64,000 nt of DNA from Legionella maceachernii. GTDB lineage: Bacteria > Pseudomonadota > Gammaproteobacteria > Legionellales > Legionellaceae. The stretch lies in assembly GCF_900167045.1 (NCBI RefSeq), contig NZ_FUXJ01000005.1, positions 62,001 to 126,000 on the forward strand, read 5' to 3'. Positions 18,374-28,737 of this stretch are shown piece by piece. Each line of letters starts with the position of its first letter. Positions within the stretch are counted from its first letter, which is position 1. Both the position numbers and the translations under genes were made by a program. The notes beneath the pieces were generated by a model. It did no database searches and was not told where the DNA came from. It saw nothing but the letters and a program-made list of their open reading frames with translations.

Positions 18374-19432
18374 ATGGCAGGGAAAGCGCAGCGAACTATT
18401 CGTTGTTTTCTCAGCGGTCTGTTAGTCTTATGGACTTTAGTGGATTATGCTGCGCTCTCTATTGAAGACGCGCAGCTTTTGCAGAAAGAGTATCAACAAT
18501 ATCAAGCTTGGGTGTTGAGTCGTAATTATCTGTTTGGTACCACTCTAAATCCAGAGCCGATTAAAGCCCTAGCGTGGCAATTGATCTATGTCGATATGTT
18601 ACCCCCATCCTACCCAGAAAAAGAGAAGTTATTAGCAATTTATAAGCGCAAGTTGCTCCCTTCACAAATCAGCGAAGCCACACAGTTAGCGCAAACATTA
18701 CGTCATCGCTATGGTTTGTCAAAACCCTTTACGGAAGAAGAGTTATATCAAGTTTACACCCTGCACGAGAATAACGTTTCTTGGACTGATTTTAAATTCT
18801 TGTTGCCAACCGCTGAAACGTGGGAGCATTTTGATAAATGGCTTGATTGGTTAGCGCAAAGTAATCAGCAACAGGCGCATGCAATTGATCAAATCAAACA
18901 TGAATTAGATAAAGGCAAGCAATACCCAATTGTTTATGGGCAAGTAATGATCCAAGGCCCAGAACCACTTGCGATGATCAGAAGTGAAGTAAAGCTTTTA
19001 GACGAAGGATTTTTTATTGTTCATCCTGTGGGCAAAACAATTTCTTTTGCGCTACCTGGCTATAAAACAGTGACAGTATCGATAAATAAAAAACAACTTT
19101 TACAGAGCGTTCCTCCTGTCGTCCTTGTTAAGCTAGGTGGAAATAAGAAAACCGGAGTAGTAGGGCGTGTTTTGCCTTGGTCAGGTGTTGAAGGCTCGAA
19201 TATTATGTTGCGCTCAGTAATGTCGGAAATTGCGAAAGATCCCTGGTATCAACCTGCAATCCCGCTGACTATAACACAGGGTGGTCAATTCTATGCAACA
19301 GGTTTATCCCCAGGCCGGTATGAATTATTTATTACTACTGGCGGAATAAACACATCCAAACAGTTTACGGTACAAGAGAATGAGATTCGGGGATTATCGT
19401 TAATTGATCTGCGGAAGATGGCTGGGCATTGA
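18374..19432 (+). CDS. Unknown exported protein downstream of bamD
   Basis: A 352-residue protein with an N-terminal hydrophobic stretch (CFLSGLLVLWTLVDYAAL, about 11-28) that looks like a signal peptide or anchor. The middle part is helical with many Gln and Trp residues. The C-terminal 160 residues are beta-rich and resemble carboxypeptidase-regulatory-like folds (YPIVYGQVMIQG, GVVGRVLPWSGVEGSNIMLRS kept short here, QFYATGLSPGRYELFI). No catalytic motif is visible. Its position suggests an envelope role, but I do not recognise a named family. Confidence 0.6.
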   Translation: MAGKAQRTIRCFLSGLLVLWTLVDYAALSIEDAQLLQKEYQQYQAWVLSRNYLFGTTLNPEPIKALAWQLIYVDMLPPSYPEKEKLLAIYKRKLLPSQISEATQLAQTLRHRYGLSKPFTEEELYQVYTLHENNVSWTDFKFLLPTAETWEHFDKWLDWLAQSNQQQAHAIDQIKHELDKGKQYPIVYGQVMIQGPEPLAMIRSEVKLLDEGFFIVHPVGKTISFALPGYKTVTVSINKKQLLQSVPPVVLVKLGGNKKTGVVGRVLPWSGVEGSNIMLRSVMSEIAKDPWYQPAIPLTITQGGQFYATGLSPGRYELFITTGGINTSKQFTVQENEIRGLSLIDLRKMAGH

Positions 19433-19490
19433 TTTCAAATAGGCGATCGAATGTTAGGTCAAACGATCTAAGGTTGTGCTTTAATAGTCC

Positions 19491-19522
19491 CCATTCTCTA
19501 CGCTCCAGAATGTAGAGAATGG
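19491..19522. terminator. Hairpin between convergent genes
   Basis: An 11-bp perfect stem (CCATTCTCTAC with GTAGAGAATGG) and 10-base loop lie between the unknown gene and the convergent rdgC. There is no long T-tract on either side. It probably serves as a bidirectional terminator. Confidence 0.6.
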
Positions 19523-19544
19523 AGAGTGGTGACCTACTACCTTT

Positions 19545-20480
19545 TTAAGCAATACAAATGTCTTTCTCTTGTTTTTCAGTGGTTTTTATTTCCGTCGATT
19601 CGTTCAGCCCTGCTAATAAATCATTGGTAAGTCCTCGCAACTCGCCGCAAAGCAGAGTTAATGCCGCGTCTCGTTGCTGATATTCTTCTTCAAGATCGCG
19701 GATTTCATTAAATTCATCGATGAGATAGTCAAGGCTTTTTAGCCGCTTAAATGTTAAATCGTGAGTTAAAGTCAGTTGAATGCGCTCGTTCCAAATCAAT
19801 GAAATCTCCGCCGCGGCCAATCCTTGCGATAAAAGGGTTAAGATTTCTTCGGCAGGCAGCTCATACCCTTTGCAATTAACTCGTTTTTTTTCATTATCGA
19901 GAGAGAACAATAAACAGTCCGAGGCAAGTTGAAAAGAGGGAGGTAAAAGGGTCGGGTTGCTTAACCATTGCGCGAAACGCAAGGCTAAATTTTCATTGCA
20001 CGCAAGCGGCTCAATGTGAATACCAGGAACAGATTTTCTTAATAGAGAAGTCAATTGGGAGGCTTGATTCTGACTGGATGTGTTCACAATTAATCGCTTA
20101 GTCATGCTATCCAGTAATGCAGGTAACCGTTTTTGCACACAAAATGATTTTGGCAAGAGTTCAAACTCCAAATCTTCTGCCATTTGCGCCTTTTCCGCGC
20201 GCCTCACTGTTCTTCCTTGTTCTGCCTCGATAGTCTGTATGCGCTCAGCAAGTAAGCGTTTAATCACGCCGTTGGGTAAAATTTTTTCTTCTTTCCCTAA
20301 ACAAATTAACGAACAGCCGGCGACTTCTTGGACTAATTCATCCACATAAGCAGGCAACCAGCCATAAATAAAGCGTGCATGCGGAGGGCAAGGCTTTAGT
20401 TTTTCTTCGTCAAGCTGACGAGCCAGATCAACTGGCTCATGGAGTTCATATTGATAAATAAGAGCATTATTAAACCACAT
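19545..20480 (-). CDS. rdgC: Recombination-associated protein RdgC
   Basis: A 311-residue RdgC. It starts MWFNNALIYQY and contains RFIYGWLP, LPNGVIKRLLAERI, EKAQMAEDLEFELLP and the DLTFKRLKSLDYL segment. RdgC is a ring-shaped double-stranded DNA binding protein that limits RecA function. The length fits the family (E. coli 303). The C-terminal tail is charged. Confidence 0.9.
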   Translation of the reverse strand: MWFNNALIYQYELHEPVDLARQLDEEKLKPCPPHARFIYGWLPAYVDELVQEVAGCSLICLGKEEKILPNGVIKRLLAERIQTIEAEQGRTVRRAEKAQMAEDLEFELLPKSFCVQKRLPALLDSMTKRLIVNTSSQNQASQLTSLLRKSVPGIHIEPLACNENLALRFAQWLSNPTLLPPSFQLASDCLLFSLDNEKKRVNCKGYELPAEEILTLLSQGLAAAEISLIWNERIQLTLTHDLTFKRLKSLDYLIDEFNEIRDLEEEYQQRDAALTLLCGELRGLTNDLLAGLNESTEIKTTEKQEKDICIA

Positions 20481-20579
20481 TTTTTATCCTTTTTCTTAAA
20501 AAACGGATGCTAACATGTTTCTAAATGGGTTGCGATTGCTTAATATAGCGACCTTAATCGTTGCGGGGGTGAAAAGAGT

Positions 20580-21749
20580 ATGAAAGCTGCTGTTTATCTG
20601 CATAAAGCGAAACAGAATACGGTTCGGCGGGGACATCCTTGGATTTTTCCAAAGGCGATTGCAAAAACATCGGGTGAATTAGCCACGGGCGAATTGGTTG
20701 ATATTTTCTCAGCAGAAGGCGAGCTTCTTGGCGTAGGAGCCTACAACGAGCATTCACTCTATCGAGTCCGTGTTTTAGCGCTTCAACACGAATCAATGGA
20801 TACCCAATCGCTTTCATCGATTATTACTCAACGTTTAAGGCAAGCTTTAGCTGTAAGACAGGCGTTAAATCTTCCCAATGAAATGACCACGGCTTACCGG
20901 CTATTCAACAGTGAGGCTGATGGTTTATCAGGTTTGACTGTCGATCGGTTCGAGGATATCTCTGTTGTTGCGAGTTCTGCATACTGGGTGGAGGCAAACA
21001 AGCAGATGATTCGTCAAGGCATTCAAGCGTTATTCCCGAAAGAGGAAGTGATTTGGTTGTCCCAAGAAAAGCCACTTGCTCAAGATGGTTGGCATCAGCA
21101 AGCAGAATCGATGAGTGGAAAAAAAATTAAAGTGCTTGAGGCGGGAGTGATTTACCAAATTGATTTTTCTCAGGCGCAAAAGACAGGGTTGTTTCTTGAT
21201 CAACGTGAAAATCATCAGCGTGTTGCAGCGCTTGCACAAGGTAAGCGGGTATTGGATCTTTATTCTTATACGGGCGGTTTTGCTTTGCACGCAGCGAAAG
21301 CAGGAGCTATTAAAATCACCGCAGTCGATAGTTCAGCTCAAGCAATTACACAGGCAAAAGAGAATGCGCGGTTGAATAATTTAGATATCGAGTTTATAGA
21401 GGCAGATGCTCGCGATCATTTGGCGCAAGCAGGCGATTACGATTTGATTATTCTTGACCCCCCAAAACTCGTCCCTTCACAGCGGCATTTGGAGCGTGCT
21501 AAAAATTACTATCGCTTTTTGCATCGTGAGATTTTCAAAGCGATGAAACCGGGTAGTTTACTGATGACTTGTAATTGTTCGTCTGCGTTAACGACCCAAG
21601 AATTTAGTATTTTGGTCAGTAGCCAAGCGGCTGCGGCTGGGAAACAAGCGCGGCTGCTTGGTATTTTTGGTCCAGCAAGTTGCCATCCCACCTTGGCTTC
21701 TTTCCCTGAGGGGAATTATTTAACTGCGATATTATTAGCTGTGGTTTGA
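20580..21749 (+). CDS. rlmI: 23S rRNA m5C methyltransferase, RlmI-like
   Basis: A 389-residue class I SAM methyltransferase. An N-terminal PUA-like domain (HPWIFPKAI, LGVGAYNEHS) is followed by the catalytic domain with TGLFLDQRENHQRV, motif I VLDLYSYTGGFALHAA, motif IV ILDPPKL and the catalytic cysteine region TCNCSSA. RlmI methylates C1962 of 23S rRNA. It is divergent from rdgC with a 99-base gap. Confidence 0.87.
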   Translation: MKAAVYLHKAKQNTVRRGHPWIFPKAIAKTSGELATGELVDIFSAEGELLGVGAYNEHSLYRVRVLALQHESMDTQSLSSIITQRLRQALAVRQALNLPNEMTTAYRLFNSEADGLSGLTVDRFEDISVVASSAYWVEANKQMIRQGIQALFPKEEVIWLSQEKPLAQDGWHQQAESMSGKKIKVLEAGVIYQIDFSQAQKTGLFLDQRENHQRVAALAQGKRVLDLYSYTGGFALHAAKAGAIKITAVDSSAQAITQAKENARLNNLDIEFIEADARDHLAQAGDYDLIILDPPKLVPSQRHLERAKNYYRFLHREIFKAMKPGSLLMTCNCSSALTTQEFSILVSSQAAAAGKQARLLGIFGPASCHPTLASFPEGNYLTAILLAVV

Positions 21750-21899
21750 AATGAAATCTTAACTTGTTAACGGTGAAAGTCTTTTTAAAGGAATTTTAGG
21801 ATAAGAATATACCTACTGTATTAAATATTATAAGGTTATCGATTTTTCCTTTCTATAGTTTAGAAGGAAATGAGGGACAGATTAATATGCCCTAATTGA

Positions 21900-22526
21900 C
21901 TAGTGTTGCTGAGCACTAAGCACTTTCAAAGCTAAGGCACAGAAAATAAATGCAGTGAATTTATTAAGCCATTTTTGGGCACTGGAGTTAGAAAAAAGAC
22001 GGTCTTTTAAGTATACGAACAAAAAAACATAAAGAAAATTAATCAATGTTCCTGAAATCACAAAACAGCCGCCTAATGTTAATAGTTGCAACCAAACGGT
22101 CCCTCGTTCAATATCCACGAATTGGGGTAAAAAGGTTAAAAAGAAAATACCTACTTTGGGATTAAGTACGTTTGTAAGCACGCCATTTTTATAAGATTTC
22201 CAAACAGAAATGCTTTGTTTATTGGGAGTAATCCGTTTGCTTTTAGAGTTCAATGCTTGCCAAGCGAGGTAAAATAAATAAAAAGCGCCCATTATTTTTA
22301 TTAAATTAAAAACGAAGGGAGATTGCATTAAGACACTAGATAAACCCAGGGCTGAGGCAATTGCATAAATAGCAATTCCTGTGGCGATACCAATCGTAGC
22401 AACCGCACCGTGTTTAAAGCTATTCAGGCTTTGGCTTGCGACATATAAAACGTCGCTACCTGGGGTCAAATTTAAAATAATGGTTGCAGTTAGAAAGAAG
22501 GCTAATTGAGTTGTATCAGGAAACAT
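21900..22526 (-). CDS. LysE/RhtB family amino acid exporter
   Basis: A 208-residue membrane protein with five to six hydrophobic segments and the LysE motif LTPGSDVLYVASQSL (about 20-34), then GIATGIAIYAIASALG and NPKVGIFFLTFLPQFVD. Members export amino acids such as lysine, threonine or homoserine lactones. The substrate cannot be assigned. Confidence 0.85.
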   Translation of the reverse strand: MFPDTTQLAFFLTATIILNLTPGSDVLYVASQSLNSFKHGAVATIGIATGIAIYAIASALGLSSVLMQSPFVFNLIKIMGAFYLFYLAWQALNSKSKRITPNKQSISVWKSYKNGVLTNVLNPKVGIFFLTFLPQFVDIERGTVWLQLLTLGGCFVISGTLINFLYVFLFVYLKDRLFSNSSAQKWLNKFTAFIFCALALKVLSAQQH

Positions 22527-22626
22527 CGAAAGACTCCTGCAAGGAATATCTCATTTCTAAGTGCGTCATTATAATCAATACAGTTTGCTTTGCCCATCGA
22601 ATTCATTTGTGCAAACATAGACTTTA

Positions 22627-23238
22627 TCAATGTCTTTCCTGCAAACACGCTAATAATTCATAAAAGCTCAGTTCACAAGCCTGCAGCATAACAAGAAGAT
22701 GGAATACCAAATCGGCTGCTTCGTTGAGTAATTCGTCGCGATTATGAGTCACAGCTGCAATGACTGTTTCCACCGCTTCTTCACCGACTTTTTGTGCGCA
22801 GCGGTTAATGCCTGAGGCTAATAATTGAGCGGTGTAACTGCTGGTGTTTCTTTCTTTTGCGCGATTTTGAATGAGCTTGATTAAGTGATCAATAAAACCA
22901 AGCGTTGTGACTATCCCTGGCTGAAAACAACTTGTGAAACCAAGATGGCATGCAGGGCCCTCGGGGATTACTTGGATTAATAGGCTATCGCCGTCACAAT
23001 CAGTGGCAATCGCTTTAAGTCTCATGAAATGACTGGATGATTCGCCTTTGGTCCATAAACGTTGCTTGCTGCGGCTATAAAAAGTCACTTGTTCTCGTTG
23101 TAAAGTCATTTGCAGCGCTTCACGATTCATGTAACCCAACATTAAGACTTCGCCGCTATTGGCATGTTGGACGATGGCGGGAATAAGGCCATTCATTTTT
23201 TGCCAATCTAACTGTTCAATTTGAAATGTATTCATCAT
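22627..23238 (-). CDS. hisI: HisIE: phosphoribosyl-AMP cyclohydrolase / -ATP pyrophosphatase
   Basis: A 203-residue bifunctional enzyme for steps two and three of histidine synthesis. The HisI half has [30 protein letters not shown] and the metal-site DCDGDSLL and CHLGFTSCF. The HisE half has [13 protein letters not shown] and [17 protein letters not shown]. It is the last gene of the his operon and overlaps hisF by four bases. Confidence 0.95.
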   Translation of the reverse strand: MMNTFQIEQLDWQKMNGLIPAIVQHANSGEVLMLGYMNREALQMTLQREQVTFYSRSKQRLWTKGESSSHFMRLKAIATDCDGDSLLIQVIPEGPACHLGFTSCFQPGIVTTLGFIDHLIKLIQNRAKERNTSSYTAQLLASGINRCAQKVGEEAVETVIAAVTHNRDELLNEAADLVFHLLVMLQACELSFYELLACLQERH

Positions 23239-23999
23239 CTGACCTCAATACTATTGGCTTTTAACTGACGTTTAACTTCATCAATGGAGAGAATCTTATC
23301 GTGAAAAACGGAGGCTGCTAAAGCCCCATCAACGTTAGCCTGTTGAAACACTTTCACGAAATCTTCTGCACTTCCTGCTCCGCCAGAAGCGATTAACGGG
23401 ACGAGAGAAAGATTGCGAACCAGTTGCAATTGGTGTAAATCATAACCCTTTCTTACTCCATCCGCTTGCATACAATTTAAAACAATTTCACCCGCTCCTC
23501 GTTCTTGGACTTCGCAAACCCAATCAAAGGTTTTACGTCTTGAGTTTCTTGATTTCGCCTCATCCCCGGTGTATTGATACACGTAAAAATCATCCTCAAT
23601 CCATTGACTATCAATACCAATTACAACGCATTGACTGCCGAATTCTTGGCTTAATTGATTAATTAACTCAGGATTTTCCAAAGCGGGGCTATTAATGGAT
23701 AGTTTATCCGCACCGGCATTAAGAATGGCTCTTGCTGTAGCCAAATCACGAATGCCACCCGCAACGGTAAAAGGAATATTGATGGCTGCAGCAACTTGAT
23801 TAATCCATTGGGAACAAACAGAGCGATGATCAGCGCTGGCAGTAATATCATAAAAAACAAGCTCATCGGCTCCGCTGTTTGAATAGCGGTTAGCCAAAGA
23901 TAAAATATCTCCCACTACACGGTGATTACGAAATTTGACGCCTTTAACCACTTGATTATTGGCTACATCAAGACAAGGAATAATACGTTTAGCTACCAT
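23235..23999 (-). CDS. hisF: Imidazole glycerol phosphate synthase cyclase subunit
   Basis: A 254-residue TIM barrel with RIIPCLDV (catalytic Asp11), [40 protein letters not shown] and LIASGGAGS. It works with HisH. It overlaps hisA by seven bases. Confidence 0.96.
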   Translation of the reverse strand: MVAKRIIPCLDVANNQVVKGVKFRNHRVVGDILSLANRYSNSGADELVFYDITASADHRSVCSQWINQVAAAINIPFTVAGGIRDLATARAILNAGADKLSINSPALENPELINQLSQEFGSQCVVIGIDSQWIEDDFYVYQYTGDEAKSRNSRRKTFDWVCEVQERGAGEIVLNCMQADGVRKGYDLHQLQLVRNLSLVPLIASGGAGSAEDFVKVFQQANVDGALAASVFHDKILSIDEVKRQLKANSIEVR

Positions 24000-24724
24000 G
24001 TTTGTCTCGCTAAATAAGACGATATATCAAAATCACTCTCATACAGCATGCGGCCTAAAATGGCTGCGGCTAATCCTAAGGTGGATAATCTTTCCAAGTC
24101 ATCCACATCGCGAATTCCGCCTGAAGCTTGCCAACGAATTTGCGGGAAACGAGTGACTGCTTCACGATAAAGCTGAAAATTAGGGCCGTTCATCATGCCA
24201 TCGCTTTCAATGTCTGTGCATAGAATCTGAGTGATACCCAGTTGTTGATAATAATTGGCTAATTGCCATAAATTCGTTTCTGTTGGTATTTGCCAGCCGT
24301 TGATAGCCGGTTTAGGAATGTTGTTTTTAATCTGAACATCTAAAGCCAAGACAATGTTCTCTGCTTTGATGACCTCAATAATTTGTGCTGTTAACTTGGG
24401 ATTGGTGACCGCAATGCTGCCAATGACCAGTTTCTCAATGCCCGCTTGCAAACAAGTTTTCGCTGTTTCAAGGCTGCGAATACCCCCACCCACTTGTAAA
24501 CACAAGCCTGGTGCATGCATGGCCTGAATGAGTGGCAGTTGTTCGACTACTCCTGATTTGGCACCATCCAAATCAACAATGTGTAGGTGCTGGGCACCTT
24601 GCAATGCATAACCTTGTGCAAGCGTAATCGGTGAGTAATCGTAAATAGAGACTTGATCAAAGCGGCCTTTACGTAAGCGTACGCATTGACCTTTGTACAA
24701 ATCGATTGCTGGAATAATGATCAT
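23993..24724 (-). CDS. hisA: ProFAR isomerase
   Basis: A 243-residue TIM barrel with [15 protein letters not shown] (Asp8), [19 protein letters not shown], and [15 protein letters not shown] before [13 protein letters not shown]. It isomerises ProFAR to PRFAR. It overlaps hisH in ATGA. Confidence 0.95.
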   Translation of the reverse strand: MIIIPAIDLYKGQCVRLRKGRFDQVSIYDYSPITLAQGYALQGAQHLHIVDLDGAKSGVVEQLPLIQAMHAPGLCLQVGGGIRSLETAKTCLQAGIEKLVIGSIAVTNPKLTAQIIEVIKAENIVLALDVQIKNNIPKPAINGWQIPTETNLWQLANYYQQLGITQILCTDIESDGMMNGPNFQLYREAVTRFPQIRWQASGGIRDVDDLERLSTLGLAAAILGRMLYESDFDISSYLARQTW

Positions 24725-25317
24725 AATTTCTCCAACTGCAAAAAATTATTGAGTAATTTAAGCCCAGTTGCCGCAGATTTCTCTGGATGAAACTGCATTC
24801 CGTAATAATTATCGTGCTGCACAATTGCAGTAAATTCCTCGCTGTAGTGGCAATTGGCTACCGCGTGGCTGCTGCATGGTAGTGCATAACTGTGCACGAA
24901 ATAAACATAATCTTCTGCAGTCAACCCTCGGGCAAGTGGCGTCTGTTGAGTCCATACGAGCTTTGACCATCCCATGTGAGGAACAGGGTAATCGGGAAGG
25001 GGAACAAAACGTTTGGCATAACCTGGTATTTGTTTTAAACAATCCACATTGCCTTCTTCACTGAACTCAAGTAATAATTGCATACCGAGGCAAATGCCCA
25101 ATACAGGTTGAGTAAGCTGGCACAATACATCGATTAATTGATAGTGTTTTAAGGCTCGCATTGCTGCTGCAGCCGTGCCTACACCGGGTAAAATCACATG
25201 GGTAGCTGTAAGCAGATCATTCGCTTCATGAGTGAGTTTGTAGTGATAGCCTAAACGTTTCAGCGCATTAGTAAACGAAGCTAGGTTATTACCGCAGACA
25301 TCAATGACCGCAATCAT
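24721..25317 (-). CDS. hisH: Imidazole glycerol phosphate synthase glutaminase subunit
   Basis: A 198-residue class I glutamine amidotransferase with [13 protein letters not shown], nucleophile motif [10 protein letters not shown] (Cys76), FVHSYAL and the MQFHPEKS histidine/glutamate pair. It makes ammonia for HisF. It overlaps hisB in ATGA. Confidence 0.95.
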   Translation of the reverse strand: MIAVIDVCGNNLASFTNALKRLGYHYKLTHEANDLLTATHVILPGVGTAAAAMRALKHYQLIDVLCQLTQPVLGICLGMQLLLEFSEEGNVDCLKQIPGYAKRFVPLPDYPVPHMGWSKLVWTQQTPLARGLTAEDYVYFVHSYALPCSSHAVANCHYSEEFTAIVQHDNYYGMQFHPEKSAATGLKLLNNFLQLEKL

Positions 25318-26372
25318 AAAACCCCCTTGGTTGAAGGCAAACTCGTGTCACAGCGAGCACAGGCTTGGCGCAGCGCACGGCCCAATGCCTTAAAACAGGC
25401 CTCAATCATGTGATGGTGATTTTGTCCTTTGACACTCACATGCAGCGTGGCGCCGAGGCTGCTTGCCAGAGAATTAAAAAAATGGGGAACCATTTCTGTT
25501 GCCATTCCACCCACAAATTCACGTGTAAATTGGCCTTCAAAAGTACAAAAATTTCGTCCACTTAAATCAATTGCAACGGTGGCGAGTGCTTCGTCCATGG
25601 GTAAAGTGAAACCATAGCGAGCAATGCCCCATTTATCACCCAGCGCTTTTTTTAAGGCTTCTCCCAAAGCAAGTGCGGTGTCTTCAATCAAGTGATGTTC
25701 ATCCACTTCAGTATCACCCTGTGCCTCAACGTGTAAACTGAATCCGCCATGTTTGGCAGTTTGCTCTAACATGTGACTGAAAAAACCAATGGGAGTTTGA
25801 ATGTGGCAAGGTGCTTCCGTATCTAAACTCAGACTAACCTCGATCGAGGTTTCTTTTGTCTGCCGTCTAACGGAGGCAGAGCGCTGCCGAGATAAAATAG
25901 TTTCAGCGATTTGTTTCCAGGTGTGCTCTTGGCTCACAGGCAGAAACGAAATCCCCATGTTTTGGGCCAATTCTTTATCTGTTTGCCTATCACCAATAAC
26001 CCAGGATTGATTACGGTCGATCGCGTTTTCCAATAAAAAGGGATCAAGCAAACCGGTTTTGGGCTTACGGCAATTGCAATTATCGTTATCCTGATGAGGA
26101 CAGATAAAGATCGCATTGAAATGAATGCCTTGTGAAGAAAATAAAGCAAGAATAAACTCATGACAACGCTGGAAAGCCGTTTGTGGAAAATGGCTTGTTC
26201 CTAAACCATCTTGATTAGAAACCATCACTAAGGTAAAACCTGCTTTGCTTAAAGAAAGTAAGGCAGGAATGACACCTTGACATAAACGAACCTTGCTCAA
26301 ATCATCCACTTGAAAATCCGCAGGTTCTTCAACTAAAGTACCATCTCTATCAATAAATAATACCTTTTGCAT
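25314..26372 (-). CDS. hisB: HisB: histidinol-phosphatase / IGP dehydratase
   Basis: A 352-residue bifunctional protein. The N-terminal HAD phosphatase has [12 protein letters not shown] (nucleophile Asp8) and a zinc cluster [14 protein letters not shown]. The C-terminal IGP dehydratase has [31 protein letters not shown] and [19 protein letters not shown]. The fused arrangement is typical of gammaproteobacteria. The gap to hisC is two bases. Confidence 0.95.
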   Translation of the reverse strand: MQKVLFIDRDGTLVEEPADFQVDDLSKVRLCQGVIPALLSLSKAGFTLVMVSNQDGLGTSHFPQTAFQRCHEFILALFSSQGIHFNAIFICPHQDNDNCNCRKPKTGLLDPFLLENAIDRNQSWVIGDRQTDKELAQNMGISFLPVSQEHTWKQIAETILSRQRSASVRRQTKETSIEVSLSLDTEAPCHIQTPIGFFSHMLEQTAKHGGFSLHVEAQGDTEVDEHHLIEDTALALGEALKKALGDKWGIARYGFTLPMDEALATVAIDLSGRNFCTFEGQFTREFVGGMATEMVPHFFNSLASSLGATLHVSVKGQNHHHMIEACFKALGRALRQACARCDTSLPSTKGVL

Positions 26373-26374
26373 TT

Positions 26375-27433
26375 CTATCCCTCCGGCTGAAACCTGCGCA
26401 ATGCGGCTAATAATTGCTGGTTTTGTGCTGAATCACCCACGGTAATGCGCAACATGTTCTGCAGGGGGGCTGCAGCAAAATGTCGTACAGCAATACCTAG
26501 TTCAGCAAGCCAAGCGGCAAGTGAGGAGGCGTTAGTAGAGGCAATTAGAATAAAATTAGCACTACTGGGGTAAATTTTTTCTATCCAAGGGAATTGTTGT
26601 AATTGGGTAATTAGCCCTTGGCGTTCATTGAGAATGTCATCAATTTTGCTGGTGAACCACGCTTTATTGGCTAATGCCTGCTTAGCTAGATCGATAACGG
26701 CACTTGATAAGGTATAAGGGGGCATTGTACTTTCTATGGCTTTAATCAGTTGCGCTTGAGCAATGATGCTCCCTAATCGTAACCCAGCCAAGCCGTAAGC
26801 TTTAGACAGCGTGCGTAAAACGATTAAATTGTCAAAGAAAGACAGGAGCTCAGTCGCACTCTCTGTTTGAGCAAACTCAATATAAGCCTCGTCCACGACG
26901 ATAATGGCTTTGCCTTGAAAGTATTCGCAAAGCGTTTTTATACTTGCCAAATCGAGCGCATTCCCAGTGGGATTGTTGGGTCGACAAAGCATGATAAGTT
27001 TACAATGGGGTTGCCAAAATGAAATTAGGCTTTCGATGGACAAACTAAAATCGTTTTTCGCATCCAGTGGGCAATTTAACACTTCAGCTTGTTGCAGGCG
27101 GGCATAGAATTCATACATGGGAAAAGTAGGTGGGCATTGCATGAAACAGTCTTGTCCCGGTCGGAGAAAAAGGCGCATCAACAAATCAATGCCATCATCG
27201 CTTCCCCGAGTCAAAACCAGTTGCTCGCTACTTACTTGATAATACTGGGCAAGCAATTGTTGTAACTGGTGCTGCTGGCGAATATCGGGATACTGGTTTA
27301 AGGGGACTTGACTAAAAGCCACCGGGCACCAGGGTAATTCATTCGCGTGTAAACGACAGTCTAAGTGGTCTCCACCCGGTTTATAGTTTTGCAGTGATTT
27401 TAAATCCGGACGAATTAAATCCAATACCGACAT
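26375..27433 (-). CDS. hisC: Histidinol-phosphate aminotransferase
   Basis: A 352-residue PLP enzyme of fold type I with [35 protein letters not shown] and the PLP-lysine motif [16 protein letters not shown]. It converts imidazole acetol phosphate to histidinol phosphate. It is one base from hisD. Confidence 0.95.
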   Translation of the reverse strand: MSVLDLIRPDLKSLQNYKPGGDHLDCRLHANELPWCPVAFSQVPLNQYPDIRQQHQLQQLLAQYYQVSSEQLVLTRGSDDGIDLLMRLFLRPGQDCFMQCPPTFPMYEFYARLQQAEVLNCPLDAKNDFSLSIESLISFWQPHCKLIMLCRPNNPTGNALDLASIKTLCEYFQGKAIIVVDEAYIEFAQTESATELLSFFDNLIVLRTLSKAYGLAGLRLGSIIAQAQLIKAIESTMPPYTLSSAVIDLAKQALANKAWFTSKIDDILNERQGLITQLQQFPWIEKIYPSSANFILIASTNASSLAAWLAELGIAVRHFAAAPLQNMLRITVGDSAQNQQLLAALRRFQPEG

Positions 27434-27434
27434 G

Positions 27435-28733
27435 TTAGAACTCCCCTAGTTGGTTTAAACGTAATTTAATTGCATTGGCATGTGCATCTAAGCCTTCAAT
27501 GAGGGCTAAGGTTTCTGCTGCTTCGCCTAGCGATTTAACGCCTTCTGCAGTGACGGACTGCACAGTCAGTGCGTTTAAAAAATCCAGTGTACATAGCCCG
27601 CTGTGATTGCGTGCATATCCGTGAGTGGGTAATACATGATTACTTCCTGTCACATAATCCCCCATTGTCTCAGCAGCCCATTGGCCAAGAAATACAGTTC
27701 CGGCTGCGACGATGTGAGGAACTAATTCTTTGGCATTGCGGCGATTGATGATCAAATGCTCCGGTGCATAGCTGTTGATTATGTTAATTTGTTCAGCAGG
27801 GTCGGTACAAATTAAAATGGCACCCTGTTGTAAAGCTTGCTTCAGAATAGCTTGCCGCGATAACGACAGCATTTGCTGCTTAAGCTTTTGTTTGACTTTA
27901 AAGGCAAATTCCTCGCTTTCGCAAATTAAGATAACCTGAGAATCAATGCCATGCTCTGCCTGCGCAAGAAGATCAGCGGCGACAAAGTCAGGATTTGCTT
28001 CCTCATCTGCAAGAATCATCACTTCCGAGGGGCCTGCGGGCATGTCAATGGCTGCTCCATCCGAGTCTGCAGCAACCAACGTTTTCGCTTCAGTCACATA
28101 ACGATTACCAGGACCAAATAATTTATCCATCTTGGGAATGGTTTCTGTTCCATAGGCCATCGCCGCGATGGCTTGGGCTCCGCCGATGCGATAAATTGTA
28201 TCGATTCCACAAAGTCGAGCTGCAACTAAAAGATGGGGATCAATTTCGCCCTGATGATTAGGCGGAGTGCATAGCACCTTTAATGGGCACCCAGCCACTT
28301 GTGCGGGGATTGCTTGCATAAGCAATGAGGACACGAGCGGGGTATTATGACCGCCGGGCACATATAAGCCCACGCGGCTAATAGGTCTATAAGTACGCTC
28401 AATGACCACGCCCTCAGCAGTTGTCACCTGCTTTGCGTAAGGCATCATCGCTTGGTGATAGGTGCGAATGGTTTCTATAGCTTGATTTAAGGCAATACTG
28501 GCCTTAGAACTGATTTCTGCTTCCTTTATTATCGCAGCAGAAACCTTTAAATCTGTTAAATCAATGCCATCGAATTCGCGCGTAAAGGCAAATAACGCAT
28601 CATCCCCGCGGCTTTTAACTTCGTGAATAATGGCTTGAACTTGCGTTTTAAACGAAAGAGCTTGCTTCGGCCTGCTTAACTTTTGCTGCTTTTCCTGGGT
28701 GGATAAATTTTGCCAATCGGTCGTGGTTAACAT
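27435..28733 (-). CDS. hisD: Histidinol dehydrogenase
   Basis: A 432-residue zinc enzyme catalysing the last two steps to histidine. It has the LYVPGGHNTPLVSS motif, GGAQAIAAMAYGTETIP, DMPAGPSEVMILAD, AQAEHGIDSQ and HVLPTHGYARNHSGL. A TTG start eight codons upstream (28757) is possible, but the ATG at 28733 has GGAG eight bases before it and sits right after the hisG stop. Confidence 0.95.
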   Translation of the reverse strand: MLTTTDWQNLSTQEKQQKLSRPKQALSFKTQVQAIIHEVKSRGDDALFAFTREFDGIDLTDLKVSAAIIKEAEISSKASIALNQAIETIRTYHQAMMPYAKQVTTAEGVVIERTYRPISRVGLYVPGGHNTPLVSSLLMQAIPAQVAGCPLKVLCTPPNHQGEIDPHLLVAARLCGIDTIYRIGGAQAIAAMAYGTETIPKMDKLFGPGNRYVTEAKTLVAADSDGAAIDMPAGPSEVMILADEEANPDFVAADLLAQAEHGIDSQVILICESEEFAFKVKQKLKQQMLSLSRQAILKQALQQGAILICTDPAEQINIINSYAPEHLIINRRNAKELVPHIVAAGTVFLGQWAAETMGDYVTGSNHVLPTHGYARNHSGLCTLDFLNALTVQSVTAEGVKSLGEAAETLALIEGLDAHANAIKLRLNQLGEF

Positions 28734-28737
28734 AAAA

